From: Manihot esculenta
Lineage: Eukaryota; Streptophyta; Magnoliopsida; Malpighiales; Euphorbiaceae
Direction: 5' to 3'
Assembly: GCF_001659605.2 (NCBI RefSeq)
Contig: NC_035176.2
Span: 30,374,716-30,438,715, forward strand
Length of the DNA: 64,000 nucleotides
The notes beneath the pieces are model-generated. The model ran no database searches, was not told the origin of the DNA, and worked only from the letters and a program-made list of their open reading frames with translations. The position numbers and the translations under genes are program-made. Numbering within the stretch: position 1 is the first letter of the stretch; each line of letters begins with the position of its first letter. Shown here piece by piece: positions 10,704-22,835 of the stretch.

Positions 10704-13700
10704 ATGGTGTCGTACGTCAGTGCCTTGCTGTACGGAGTGGGCGGCATAGTGGTGGCAGGGATGGCGCTGCTCGTGGCCTTTCAAGAGAGGTTAGTCTATG
10801 TGCCGGTCTTGCCCGGTCTCACCAAGTCCTACCCTATAACGCCCGCTCGCCTCCGACTCACTTATGAGGACGTCTGGCTCAGATCTTCCGATGGCGTTCG
10901 CCTCCACGCTTGGTTCATTAAGCTCTTTCCTGAATGCCGAGGTTACCATTTCTTTATTCAATTGTTAATCTATTGATAGAATTTGTTGTTATTGGTTTTT
11001 GTTCACTGAGTTAGGGTTTGCTTTCGGACCAACTTTTAGGTCTGAGCTGTGTTCTGGACAATTCGAAATGGAATCACAATGTTTTAATTAACTAGTTATG
11101 TTACATTCACTGTTCTGTGTGTAATTTGTGTTTCATGGACCTCAAATCTACTTGATTGTAATTAGCGAAAATAAGATTTGGATTTTTCGTTTTGGTTAAC
11201 TATTACTGTTGCTGTTAGTGGCACGACTAATCCAAGTGCGAATGGATAATGCAGCGCTATCAAGCTTCTTTTTAGCTAAAATTTAGGAAAGTAGACAAGA
11301 TCAGAATTAGATTGGAATTGATCCGTGGTGGATTTTCTTTGCTGAATGTCTGTTATAATTGTATTGGCATGACGGATCTTTTGCACAACTCTTTTGATGT
11401 TTGTCTGATTTGGTTTCAGTTGAACTTTTGCACACACATGAGCCCATGATTCTGATGTGGAAGTCTTTCCAGGAAGTAAACTAGTATGATTGAATATTAT
11501 CTAGGATGTTTTTCCTTCCATAAAATTGATGCTGAAAGGTGCTCTTCTAATTGGTTTTTTCTTCTGGAAATTTCGGGTTTTATGGTTCCTTTTTCTTTAG
11601 CAAATTTGTTTTTTTTCTTGGATTCCTGTTTCCCATAGCTTAATGGTAATGCCATTGGTTTGCAGGTCCAACCATCTTGTTTTTCCAGGAGAATGCTGGA
11701 AGTATCCTTTATTTTCATTTTTACCATATGGGTGATCTGCAGTATGTTTAGTTTAAAATGTGTTTTCCAATTGGTGGTTTTATTTGTATATATGGTTGTT
11801 TCAGACCTCTCCTAGCAGCCTTAATTAGTATTCTGCAGATATTGCTCACCGTCTTGAAATGATTCGCATAATGATACAGAGGCTGCAGTGCAATGTGTTC
11901 ATGCTTTCATACCGAGGGTATGCATTTTTTAGTTGTGCATCAAAATTTTCTCAATATTTAGTATATTCTGGATGCAAATCGATGCATTTGTTCTGCTTTC
12001 TGCTCATCAAGCCGAGTAAATACAAAGCTCCAATTGCTTTTGTGTCTTAACAGTTATGGAGCAAGCGATGGATATCCTTCTCAACAAGGAATCACAAAGG
12101 ACTCTCAGGTGTGCATTTCTTTTGGATCTTGGTCTTTAACTTCCAACAACTGTTGTTTGGGTTCTGGCTATGTTCTTAATTGGCATGTGTTATGGCTTCT
12201 TTCTTTTGTAGGCTGCACTAGATCATCTTTCTCAGAGGACTGACATTGACACGTCTAGAATAGTTGTGTTCGGGAGGTCACTTGGGGGTGCAGTTGGGGC
12301 TCTGCTGACAACGAACAACCCCGATAAGGTATTTTACATTTTGCTCCTATTGTTTTGCTCTGAGATTTAGAAGGGACGCAATATGGAAACATGATTCATG
12401 CAATCACTTGGTTGCATGTTTCTAGGAATGGCAATGAGGTGGCTTGGATTTTGCAATGGGTTTTCCGGTTTATTTTATATTTATTTTCATTTTTAAGTGA
12501 TAACTAAACAATATTTTTATATGTTATCACAAGTTAGTATATAATTCATATATTATATAGGTTCATATTAAGTTTCATGTTTTATTAGGTTGTAGTTGAG
12601 AGAAAAATAATTAATACATGGCATGTTCTTAAGAAAATTTTACTGTTCATATTTATATAACTTAAAAGTTATAATGTAAAAAATATACTTTTATTTTAAA
12701 ACTAAAGCCGATGCATGGATTGGGGCAGGGTGGGGGAGGCTTATTCTTGTTCCCATCACATTACCATTCACGAGGAGGGACAGGTTCAATGTCAGGGCAC
12801 AATGGGGTTTTCCATCCCCATTCCCCATATGTTTCTACCAGTCTTCTTGATTTTATTTGCTATCAAAAACTTCTTATCGTGACAAAACTCTCTGCTGGAG
12901 ATCCTTCCAATTGATTTAAATTCTTGCCTTCTGTTGCAATCATGTTCTCATTCCAGTTACTTACCTATGTTATTGTTAGCATTTATGTGTTTCTAGTTTC
13001 AAGTTTCAAGGTCATCAAGCTACCTGAAATTGTACTAAGCCATTTTGGCTTTATCTGTTGACCTTTTTCTGCTTGGCAGGTTGCTGGACTGATTCTGGAA
13101 AATACTTTTACGTCCATTTTGGACATGGCTGGAGTTCTATTGCCTTTCTTAAAGTGGTTTATTGGAAGTCGAAGTACTCATTCAAATGGTCCTAAAATTC
13201 TTAATTTTCTAGTACGGTCTCCATGGAGCACTATTGATGTTGTAAGCCAGGTGAGTCTACATGTCAGAAACTCCTGCTATCCATTCCCAAGCATTTTTCA
13301 ATTTGTTGCCTTCAGTCTCTCTAAATGAGTGGAAGCTATGCTGTGCATTTACACATGCAGATAGTTAACCTCCATACCCTCTTGCCTCTTGGTGAACTTT
13401 ACTCAGAACCCATGTGTTAATTCAACACTCTTTCTGATGCTTAAATAGCTATTTCCCAAATTTCATTTCTGAATTCTGAAAATGATAAATAGAACATGAT
13501 GACGCTTCCTCTATTTTTTCCCCCTCTGTTCTGTACTGTTGGGCTATTAGCGTTTTCCGTGCATAGCTCATAAAATTGACCTTTTCAACTGCAGATTAGG
13601 CAGCCGATCCTTTTTCTCTCTGGATTACAAGATGAAATGGTACCCCCATCCCATATGGCATTGCTGTATGCTAAAGCAGCTGCTCATAACAAGGAATGCA

Positions 13701-13906
13701 TCTTTGTGGAATTTCCTACTGGCATGCACATGGACACCTGGCTGGCCGGTGGTGATCATTATTGGAGAACTATTCAGCAGTTTCTTGAAAAGCATGTTTC
13801 AGAGAAGAAGGAACATGAGTCATACAACACTGACCAAGGTATTCCTTTTGCTTCGGAAAATTTACTGAAACCTTCTCTTGGAAAAGGAATCGAAAATGGA
13901 ATATGA
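10704..13906 (+). CDS. WAV2: WAV2/BEM46-type alpha/beta hydrolase (ABHD13-like)
   Basis: Membrane-anchored serine-hydrolase-fold protein. Its Arabidopsis counterpart WAV2 restrains root bending; its substrate is unknown. Seven coding exons: 10704-10941, 11666-11701, 11839-11917, 12054-12108, 12212-12328, 13080-13250, 13595-13906, giving 335 residues. An N-terminal hydrophobic segment (about residues 5-27) is the likely membrane anchor. The nucleophile elbow GRSLGG places Ser159; Asp245 (GLQDE) and His277 (GMHMD) complete a plausible triad. The sequence follows my memory of Arabidopsis WAV2 along its length up to residue 300, including the exon-sized blocks. Intron 5 (12329-13079) holds a likely transposon remnant. 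The C-terminus is less certain: a GT at 13839 could splice to an acceptor at 15877-15878 and end in a short alternative tail. The Alfin-like gene follows on the same strand. Confidence 0.92.
12421..12840. mobile_element. Probable non-autonomous DNA transposon remnant in WAV2 intron 5
   Basis: The block begins with AGGAATGGCAATGAGG and ends with sequence that, read in reverse, starts GGGGAATGGGGATGGAAA. The ends are therefore loosely inverted, with internal GGGTTTTCC blocks on both sides. GC content and style differ from the rest of the intron. The ends resemble hAT-type non-autonomous elements common in plants, but I found no clean 8-bp duplication, so the call is tentative. Confidence 0.35.
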
Positions 13907-13979
13907 TGCACGTAATATGATAGTAATGTGAAGAAGTAACAATAGGGAGATGAATGACATTTTCCTATAGTATAATTAT

Positions 13980-15065
13980 TAGAGGTGTTCAATGGCTGGT
14001 TTGGATCAAATTTGGATCAAACCATGTTCATTCATCACAATAGATAGTTATTTGATTTTGTAACCAAACTCTATCTAATCTATATATCCTATTTATCGGT
14101 TAACCATTCAAACCATCTACTATCCACATACCCCATCAACTATTAAAATAATTATTACAATTAATGTTACAATAAAAAATCATTCGGGTCTCAACTGCAA
14201 ATTTGCTAATATGATAAAAACACAACTGAAAAGTATAAATTAAAAAATATTATAAAAATTAAATAAAATTAAAATAATTAAATTTAGATATTTTATTTCA
14301 AATAATAAAGAAGCAAAAAAACATCTAATTAATTTTATAAATTATACACTTTTAAATCTTGTAAACTAAAAAAGGTTAACTTCAAAATAAAAATTATAAC
14401 TTTAATTTTAATCTTTCAGAAATTAAAAGATTAAAATAATTTCTGCATATTATTTTAATTATTTTTAGAAATGTGACTAATTTTAATTTTGTAGAAATTA
14501 AAAAATAAAATATATTTTGCACATTATTTTAACTATTTTTTTAGAAACGTGACTACTTTTGCACCAATTAAAAAATTAAAATAATTTCTACATATTAATT
14601 TAAATTTTTTTCAAAAATATGACTAATTCTAATTTTGCAGAAATTAAAAAAAAATAATTTATGTATATTATTTTAAATTTTTTTTCAGAAATGTGACTAA
14701 TTTTAATTTTACAGAAATTAAAAAATTATTACATCTGAAATAATTGCAAAAAAATAAAATAACATGTCTGCAAAATATAGTGCAAGCGCAAAGATAGGGC
14801 TAATTTTATTTTTTCAGAAATTAAAATATAAAAATAAAAATAATTGAATTGAGATATTACATTCCTAATAATAATAGAAATACAAAAAAAATCTAGTTAA
14901 TATTATATTGAAACCAACTACAAAAATTTAGAAAGAGAAGGTAAAGTTAGAATTAAGATGTATAATTGAATGTTAGATGGTTATTTGTTAGTTAACCAAC
15001 AAAAAAAACTATATAGATTAGATATCCACACCAATCCAACATAATAATTATTACTTGGTTGGGCT
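13980..15065. mobile_element. Putative non-autonomous transposon between WAV2 and the Alfin-like gene
   Basis: Near the left side (about 14075-14125) is TATCTAATCTATATA followed by a GTTAAC...ACCATC block. Near the right side (about 14975-15025) the same series occurs inverted, ending in TATATAGATTAGATA. The interior is AT-rich and holds the tandem array at 14418-14740. The left end opens with AGGTGTTCAATGG, a style common in plant hAT-like elements. The outermost ends do not match each other well, so the exact limits and class are inferred. Confidence 0.45.
14418..14740. repeat. Tandem array of about 74-bp units
   Basis: Just over four degenerate units are visible, starting near 14418, 14494, 14565, 14639 and 14712. 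Each has the form AGAAATTAAAAAAT..., then TAATTT.TGCATATTATTTTAA, then AGAAATGTGACTAATTTTAA. The GTGACTA core is kept in most units. The array lies inside the transposon-like block at 13980-15065. Confidence 0.75.
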
Positions 15066-17400
15066 CCTCATTTGGGTGGTTTCTCATAGTCCTCTCTTAT
15101 CTGAGTTAATTTTCTGTTGGTGCTTAATTTTTTGTTGGTGCTTTTGCATGACCTGGGTTTGGCCAAGGAGACGAAACCATTAAGATCAGACTCAAAGTAC
15201 AGTGAGCATTTTGTCTCTCCTAGCAACTTAGCAAAACAAAATGGTCAAAGGGATTTTCTTTGTTAATAGACTAGGTGATTATAAATTGACATGCAAAACC
15301 AAGAGACAAGCTATTTTGGTGATTTGGAAGGCTGTTTCTTTGCTGTGGGACTCACCATTAAGAAACCATAAAATTGTTGGTCGGATGGCGTGAAAACAGC
15401 CACAAGCTGGAAAAGGTTATTCCCTAAAGCAGATGTCTTCTACCAAAAAGCATAAACTCAACTAGGCAAAAAAAAAGCATGTTTTGGTTTCAGCCACAGT
15501 GTGGGCTTGTTTGATATCCATGTTGTTTCTTCCTTTTTGGATGGTTGTGCAACATTAAAAAATTTGTATATGTGGGGAACAAGTTGAGGAGACAAGTAAA
15601 AGCCACTTCTTAACACATCAAGCAACAAAAACAAACAAGTTCAATAATATAATTTTTGAAAACTATTGGACAACGGCCAAATTCCAAAACATGGATACCG
15701 AAGCACTGGCATTTATCACTTACCACGCAAACATTTTTTGGTGAGAGCTATCAAGACTTTGCTATTTTCTAGGTATAAAATTGTAATTCAGGAATTTTCG
15801 ATCCCTTGTGCTCAAATTCTAGGCAGCTTATATTGCTTCTTCATTTTGTTAATGACTTCTTTATTTTTGTGCTTCCAGAGTTTGAGGGGTGGTGGTGACT
15901 TCTTTATGTAGAATATTTAGATGTTATAAACTGGCTCACGACAGGTCCTCAAAGTATTTGTGCCTTGTGTTTTTGAAGCTGCAGCAATTAAAAGCTCTAT
16001 GTGAAGAATATCTGCTGGCTGAGATCCGTCCAGTACGTCTGGTTTTTCTCTAACATTTTTTGTTGGTTCTAGAAGCTTCAGCAGATGCCAGGAAAATGTG
16101 AAAGCTTTTGGTATGCTGCAAAACTCTTTGACATACATCTTCGTTAGTCGATTCTGACCTGTTCCCATTGTACGAATAAAAAAAATCTGAAATTTGAAGT
16201 ATATAATTGATGTATGGACTGTTTGTATCTTAATAAACAATTTCAATTAGGCCTTTTTAATTTTGTTTCAATTGTTCGAGGGATTAAATTCCATTTTTTG
16301 CCCCTAACTTTGATATAGGGCTCAATGTTCTTGAAAAATTTTCATGCAGAATCAAATTAGACGATTTTTGGCGTTTTATAATGCTAATTATATGAAATTA
16401 TTATTTAATCATTAAAATTTCGAAAAAAAATACATATATCTTTTTTTGAAATGATGGCTAATTTTGATACTAAATTAAAAGTTTTGGGTGAACTGCAAAA
16501 ACTTATTTTTACAATTAATGGATATCACTCTAAAATTTAGGTTTCCACCTGGTGTGTCTATTATATAACCCTACAGTCGCATTTGATAATGTTTCACCAC
16601 TCACCAGAGACCTGAGAATGCACGGGTAGATGATGATGAATGGTCAGTCACTGTTGGGCCCCAGAGGTTGGGATTTCAACAAGTATATTTTTAAGAAAAT
16701 ATGTTACTGATAAAATGAAAAAATTTGAAAAACTAAACTATTTAGTCTGTCTACTGTGATGTTAGAACTGCTTTTTTTTTTTTTTTTTTTAATCTCTATC
16801 TAATAAAAAAAAGAAAGAAAAACAAGAGAGGCATATTCCATTTCTAATTGCATCAGTGGAAAAATACCATTTTGCCCTTTTTGTTTTTCCCTGACCAAAA
16901 ACCCATTCATCCTTTGAAAAAAAAAAGAAAAACCATTCATGGTGTCTAAGAATTTGCTGCCAGCACAGCAAGAATAAGCGTATTTTATGAATGGCAAAAT
17001 GGTCATGATGGGAAAACATTCCTAGTTTGGAATGCTATATAAATGCCTAGCCAGCCGTGAATAACAAAGTCCCACTATACTCCCTTTGGTCCATAACATA
17101 ATCGATGTTTCAAAACGGGAAGGCGCTTGCTGTCGCGGAGGCTGAGCATCCATTTTCCACAGAGCTAAAAAGGCAAGCCATGAGTGCGCACGTTAATATT
17201 CCTGCGCACCCTCTTCGTGGATGCATGTCACTAGTAGACTATTTGCTCCTGTCGATGCACCCAATTGCGGCTTCATCCTCATGCCACGTGCAGATCAGGT
17301 GTGTGATCTTCACCCACCACAACTCATTTCATGATCATCACGCTCGAAATACTCATTGAGCCGAAAAGGCAGAAAGGCATACACTACAGTACCCTGCACT
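15066..17400. other. Intergenic region between WAV2 and the Alfin-like gene
   Basis: I find no supported gene. A good polypyrimidine-plus-AG acceptor ends at 15878, and the less AT-rich stretch 15879-16250 could be a terminal exon or 3' UTR of WAV2. The rest is AT-rich with a poly-T run near 16771-16790. The open stretch at 17105-17359 does not resemble a known family and is not called. Confidence 0.5.
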
Positions 17401-17481
17401 ACACTATACTACATCATCTCCACTCTTTCCGACTCCCAAAATCTATCCATCAACGTAGCAAATCTCTAGCCATATGATGAT

Positions 17482-17491
17482 GCCACGTGGC
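17482..17491. promoter_or_regulatory. Perfect palindromic G-box upstream of the Alfin-like gene
   Basis: GCCACGTGGC lies about 460 bases before the Alfin-like start codon. A second CACGTG core occurs at about 17286-17291. G-boxes bind plant bZIP and bHLH factors in light and abscisic-acid responses. A (TC)n run near 17843-17862 lies in the probable leader. Function is inferred from motif and position only. Confidence 0.5.
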
Positions 17492-17952
17492 ATAAGTGTC
17501 GGACTTTATTTTTTTCCCTTAATTTCTTAACTTGAGTTGAAAAAAAAAAAAAAAAAAAAACACACTTGAAAAAGAAAGGAGAAGAATTTGGTGTGTGGAG
17601 CCAGTGACCGTGAGTGAATAAATGCTAAGCCGGGAGGTCAAGCAATAATCTGTTTGGGTCTGGTCTGGTCTCGACCTTTTGTTTGCAATTTCCCTCTTCT
17701 TGTATAAAAGAAAAAATAAAAACTGAAAAATTATCCACCAAATTTCTCATTCTGCTGCCATGACTGAATTGCCTGTTGATGTTTTTGGTTCTATAGGCTG
17801 CGATATCTCCGTAGTTGCCCCTTTCAAACTGTAGATTTTCCTTCTTATCCTCTCTCTCTCTCTCACACACACTTCTGGTCTCTTTTCTTCTGTCTCCATT
17901 TTCTTTTCTTTATTCTCTCTCTGTAAACGAAATTTATCTTTGAGTTACGGAC

Positions 17953-20900
17953 ATGGAGGGTGGGGCACAGTACAACCCACGAACAGTAGAAGAGGTTTTC
18001 AGGGATTTTAAAGGCCGTAGAGCTGGAATGATCAAGGCCCTCACCACTGGTCTCTTACTTGCTCGTGTTCTCTTAATTGAATTTTAGCTTTCTTTCTTCT
18101 CTTTTCCTAGTTGGGTGTTGGGGTTTTGCTGTTTTCTTTTGTTTTTTCATTTTTCTTAGCATTATGAAGTTTCTGTTTCTAATGAGTATACTTTTTTTTG
18201 GCAGATGTGGAAGAGTTCTATCAACTGTGTAATCCTGGTTAGGGTTCTTATGTTTGTACATTTGTTTAAGGGCTTTAGAGTTTTGTTTCCTTGCTGTTAT
18301 ACTATCCCACATGTTTTCAAATTGATTTTTTTTTGGGTGGTCAATGCTTAGCTTATATGTGTATGGAAACTCCCAGGTGTTGCTTTATTCAATTTTCATT
18401 GAATTTATGAAGTTTCAACTTGAAGCTTCAGATTATATACGTGGCTTAGTTTTGATTTCCCTTCTAGGAGTAGCAGTTTTGGAATTTATTTTTAATTATT
18501 ACGTGGGTGCCTTGAAGTAGAAATGTGGTAGAAAACTGTCTTACTAGTTATTTGCACTCTTACTTTTCTCTTTGGAGCTCTTACAACTATTTATAAGAAC
18601 ATACTTGAACATACAAATCTCATCTCTCAGATATATTGATATTTGGTGATTGTTCTGGTAAATTCATCTTCTTTTACCAAGAATTTATATGGTTCTGGTA
18701 TACCAAGTCTCAGCTTAAACTTGCAACAGTTTTGTGACTTTTCCTGATTCTACTTGTACAATGTTTCTTCAAGTGATTTGTAACTCCGATATAAAATATT
18801 AGCCATTTGCTTTTATAATATAATTTTTTTAAATGCAATCTAGCTTGTTTCCTTTGCTTCTTGTCTGGAGACAACAAACTGAATTTCTATTGACAATAAA
18901 TTGAAGTTGCAACTAGAAGAGTAAAAAGTCAATGCTCTTAATTCTTTCCTCTTAATTCCTTAGAGAACATCGATCATCAGTGTTATTTTGTTAGCAAATC
19001 CAGTGATAACTAGTGAAGCTTTTTTTCTTTCTTTATCCACTGTGCAATAGTTTTTGGCATCTCTGAGATAAAATACTCCCTGACAGGCTGACACTTGCAG
19101 CAGCATATATGTTTTAGGGACATGTTGTTTGCATTACCATTTTTTTGTCCTCGTGTAAAATACTTGATATTTATTCTTGGTGAAATTGGAAATTATTCCA
19201 AACACTAAATTTTTTATGCCTAACATAAGCTTGTACACCTGTGCAGAGAAGGAGAATCTTTGCCTGTATGGATTCCCTAATGAGCAGTGGGAAGTCAATT
19301 TACCTGCTGAAGAAGTGCCTCCAGAGCTCCCTGAGCCTGCACTAGGTATTAACTTTGCCAGAGATGGAATGCAGGAGAAAGATTGGCTTTCTCTAGTTGC
19401 TGTTCACAGTGATGCATGGTTACTTGCTGTGGCTTTCTATTTTGGTGCTAGATTTGGTTTTGATAAAGCTGACAGGTACCCTTTTTTCCTACCTCTTTCA
19501 ATCTTTGTATTTCAACTGTAAAAATTATTTTAAGGTTGCAAATTTTTGTCAAACAATGAAAGTATCTGCAATTAGTGCATTACTTGATTTTTAATACTTG
19601 CTTATCCTTTTTTTTTGGGATTTTAGTGATATCAAATGTTATTTATTGAGAAATTTAATGACTGCTTCATATAATCATATTCCTTGCATAATGTATAAGC
19701 CTATATGGCAGTTTCAAGGAAAAGGAGCAGGTATGTAGTTTATTATAATTAGCTGTTCGTTTATTCCAATTAGGATCACTAGGCCTGTTAGGTTGAGCAT
19801 GAAATTATGAAGCTTAAAATAAGCATTTGGAAAAATTCTTTCTCTAAAATATCTAAATTTTATTCAAATCCTTCAAGATTTAAGCTGGATTTCAATTTTA
19901 ATTTGTTTGCAAGTCCTGTTGTTTGAGCAAATAAGTCATCCTTGATTGAAATATTATTCATTACATGTTTATTATGCCTCAGCAAATCTCTTCTGAAGAC
20001 AATACTTCTTGTTGAAGCATGGATATTAACTAAGATATGTGCATTCAGGCAGTGCTTATGAGCTTTTTGCTGATGACCTAGTTTGTTTTCTTCTTCATTT
20101 GTAGTTGATATCCTGTGGTTTAGGTTTTGGCTTTTGATGAGCTATTTTCTCAATTCTCAAGGTTTAGTCCGTTAGCACAGAAGGTCTAGAGAAGAGACCC
20201 TAACAACCGTTAATGGTGCTAATGTGGTGGGCAGAAAAATATCTCCATATCAGCAGCCGTTAATGGTGTTAGGGTGATTGGACCTTCTTTGCTAACAGAT
20301 TGAACTACAAGGAACCGATTTGTCAAACCTAAACCATGGGACCGTAATTGGATATGGCCCAAATTATAAGGTACTTATTATACTTTCCCTAAAAATAAAT
20401 TCATTTAACTCCGCAAATTCTGCTGGAAGATATTCCCCTCTTAGTGCTTAAATTTGGGTTATTACTGTAGAGCATACCACTTGTGGGTTTTCTTATAATT
20501 TATATTAGCTGATTGTCTAAAGGAGTTATATTTTATAAGCTTGATTTCCCAGAAAATAAAATGGATGTTCTGACACAGGAAACGTCTTTTCACTATGATA
20601 AATGATCTTCCAACAATATTTGAGGTTGTGACGGGAACTGCAAAGAAGCAGGTGAAGGAGAAGTCATCAGTCTCAAATCATAGCAGTAACAAGTCCAAGT
20701 CGAGCTCAAAAGGGGTAAAATCTATCTCTTTTGTCATTTGGCTAGTTAAATGGATCTGGAATATCAACCATCTTTTGTCATGTTTATAAGTGCCAAATTT
20801 ACATAGGTGTCCTGGTCCTTAGACTCTGTTCAGTGGATCAGTTAAAATTTTAAGACTTGGCTCTTGGGCTCTGATTTGATAACTTGATCCTTCATCAATA

Positions 20901-22105
20901 ACTCAATGTGACATTTTACTCTGATAAATTTCCATTATATTTTTGTATCCCTTTTTCTTCAGCTTTATTTGATATGTGTATGGGGTTATATAATTTAGTT
21001 TCAGGTGAGTGCATCTCCTCTTTCCAGGTTATTTAGGCTTTGTCATTATAAATTGCAACTATAATGGCGAGTGCTAGCAGCAGGGGCAGAAGTAGAACAA
21101 AATGTCGTCTTTTGGGTGGGGGGAGGAGTGCAGTGGGGTTTATGGGATGGTCTGGAGCAGTCAATTGTTTTCATGTGTAGTCTTGGTGTGTATTACAGTA
21201 TCATGGGTTCAGGATTGAAAGTGACTAATGTTTAGGAAGTTTCTTAGAACCCTTCAATTACTATCCTGCTCAAGTCTCATAGTTCAGTAATACACTATTT
21301 GACCTAGGACTTCAATTCTGATGTCATTTGGAAGGCTTTTTATTTATTTGTGCGGTAGCTGTGCTAGGTGAATTTCCATGCTAACAGTTAACATGAAAAT
21401 TAATGTCATTAACATCTATATTTGGAATTTTGGAAAAAATGTAATTTCATGCTACTTGAAGTCGACATTATTTGAAGAAATTTTGGCTGTGGAAGGCAAC
21501 AATTTGCTTTTACAAGTTATGAAGATGTTTTGGACAACTTAAAATATGGGGGACTTTTGTCATTCTAATCATTGCAACAAACGTGCATGTTTTTTACTGC
21601 TTTCAAATATGGTGTTCTGTAATTTTTATGGTTGGTTTGGCATTGTTGTTGGAATTGTTGGTGAAAGAAAAACATTTCTTACATATATTTTTTACATCTT
21701 TTTGTAAACTTTTTTTCCAACAACTTTTTTTTTTTTTTGGGAAAGCATTTCCCCCCTTGAAACTCAATGCCAAACAGGTCCTTGATGAGAAAATCATTCA
21801 TCGTCGTGTCGAAAGCTAATACTAATTTTGTAACATGAAAACAGCGTGGATCTGAATCTGGCAAATATTCAAAGGGGCAGCCAAGGGATGATGATGAAGG
21901 ACTGGAAGAAGATGATGAGGAAGAGCATGGGGATACATTGTGTGGGGCATGTAGAGAAAACTATGCTGCAGATGAGTTCTGGATTTGTTGCGACATATGC
22001 GAAAAGTGGTTCCATGGCAAGTGCGTGAAGATAACTCCAGCCAGGGCCGAGCACATTAAGCAATACAAATGCCCATCTTGTAGCAACAAGAGAGCACGGC
22101 CTTGA
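17953..22105 (+). CDS. Alfin-like PHD-finger chromatin reader
   Basis: Plant-specific nuclear protein of the Alfin1-like family; family members read H3K4 methylation through a C-terminal PHD finger. Five exons: 17953-18049, 18205-18237, 19247-19475, 20579-20714, 21845-22105, giving 251 residues, the usual family length. The N-terminal Alfin domain runs from about residue 5 to 135 ([20 protein letters not shown] ... [14 protein letters not shown] ... [14 protein letters not shown]). A Ser/Lys-rich linker is followed by an acidic run. The PHD finger has a complete C4HC3 set: C198, C201, C214, C217, H222, C225, C241, C244, with the family end [11 protein letters not shown]. Intron 3 holds a MITE. 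In Arabidopsis, AL5 is next to WAV2, so this is probably the AL5-group orthologue; I leave the symbol empty because paralogues are very similar. Confidence 0.95.
20111..20341. mobile_element. MITE-like foldback element in intron 3 of the Alfin-like gene
   Basis: The left end TCCTGTGGTTTAGGTTT (from 20111) and the right end AAACCTAAACCATGGGA (to 20341) are imperfect inverted repeats. The match continues inward: GTTAGCACAGAAGGTC on the left pairs with GACCTTCTTTGCTAAC on the right, and CCGTTAATGGTG occurs on both sides of the middle. The whole would form a hairpin of about 230 bp. No clear target duplication was seen. Confidence 0.7.
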
Positions 22106-22769
22106 TGTTTGTAGGTTTGTTCAGCCCTCACCACCGTGCTTCCCTCGTGTTCATGTCATCAAACTATTCAGTTAGTCAGATTTTCTACGTGGTGCTATAT
22201 TGGCCCCGTGTATTATTAGGTAAAATGTCTTTGGAACTTGTTAGTTTGTGTATGTTAGCATTTGGTAGCTTGCATAGTCGAGCATGTCTAGTTTGGATAT
22301 TATCATTTCCACTGTGTAGGAAAGCATTTTTCCTATTAAACACAGACTATCTAATTATTCTCAACTAATTATTGAAGTGCATCCATTACTTCTGTTCAAG
22401 TCTAATGAATTGCAAGGTTTTTAAGGACTGAGGTTAATTGAAATAATAATAATTGTGTTTATAAACTGGTTTTTATCAAACATGTCAACATTTTAAAGAA
22501 TGCCCATAATTTTAAATGTTTAACTTCTAAGCACCCAGTATTTATAAGTGAATCTTTATAAGTTAAAGTCAAAATTTAAGATTGGAATGAGAGAAAAATA
22601 GTCATCAATGACCATGACAACTTATAATGTGTCCATTACCAATTTTGAGTGCGAGGAGTGGTTGAATTCCATTTTGGACCTTACTCTCCTTGAATTAATT
22701 TTTTAGATCTGATACAAATTTAATAGCGAGAGTTTACTTGATATTTAGTAAGGGTTGTTAAAGTGATGT

Positions 22770-22835
22770 CTCAATTTGATAGGGTATCAGTATTTACAAT
22801 GCCTCAATTTGATAGGGTATCAGTATTTGCAATGC
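22770..22835. repeat. 33-bp tandem duplication
   Basis: Two adjacent units begin CTCAATTTGATAGGGTATCA at 22770 and 22803. They differ at one visible position (TTTACAAT against TTTGCAAT). Confidence 0.9.

Noticed and set aside
17105..17359. 84-residue ORF upstream of the Alfin-like gene
   Set aside because: No recognisable family, no splice context, and it lies in the promoter region with the G-box sequences.
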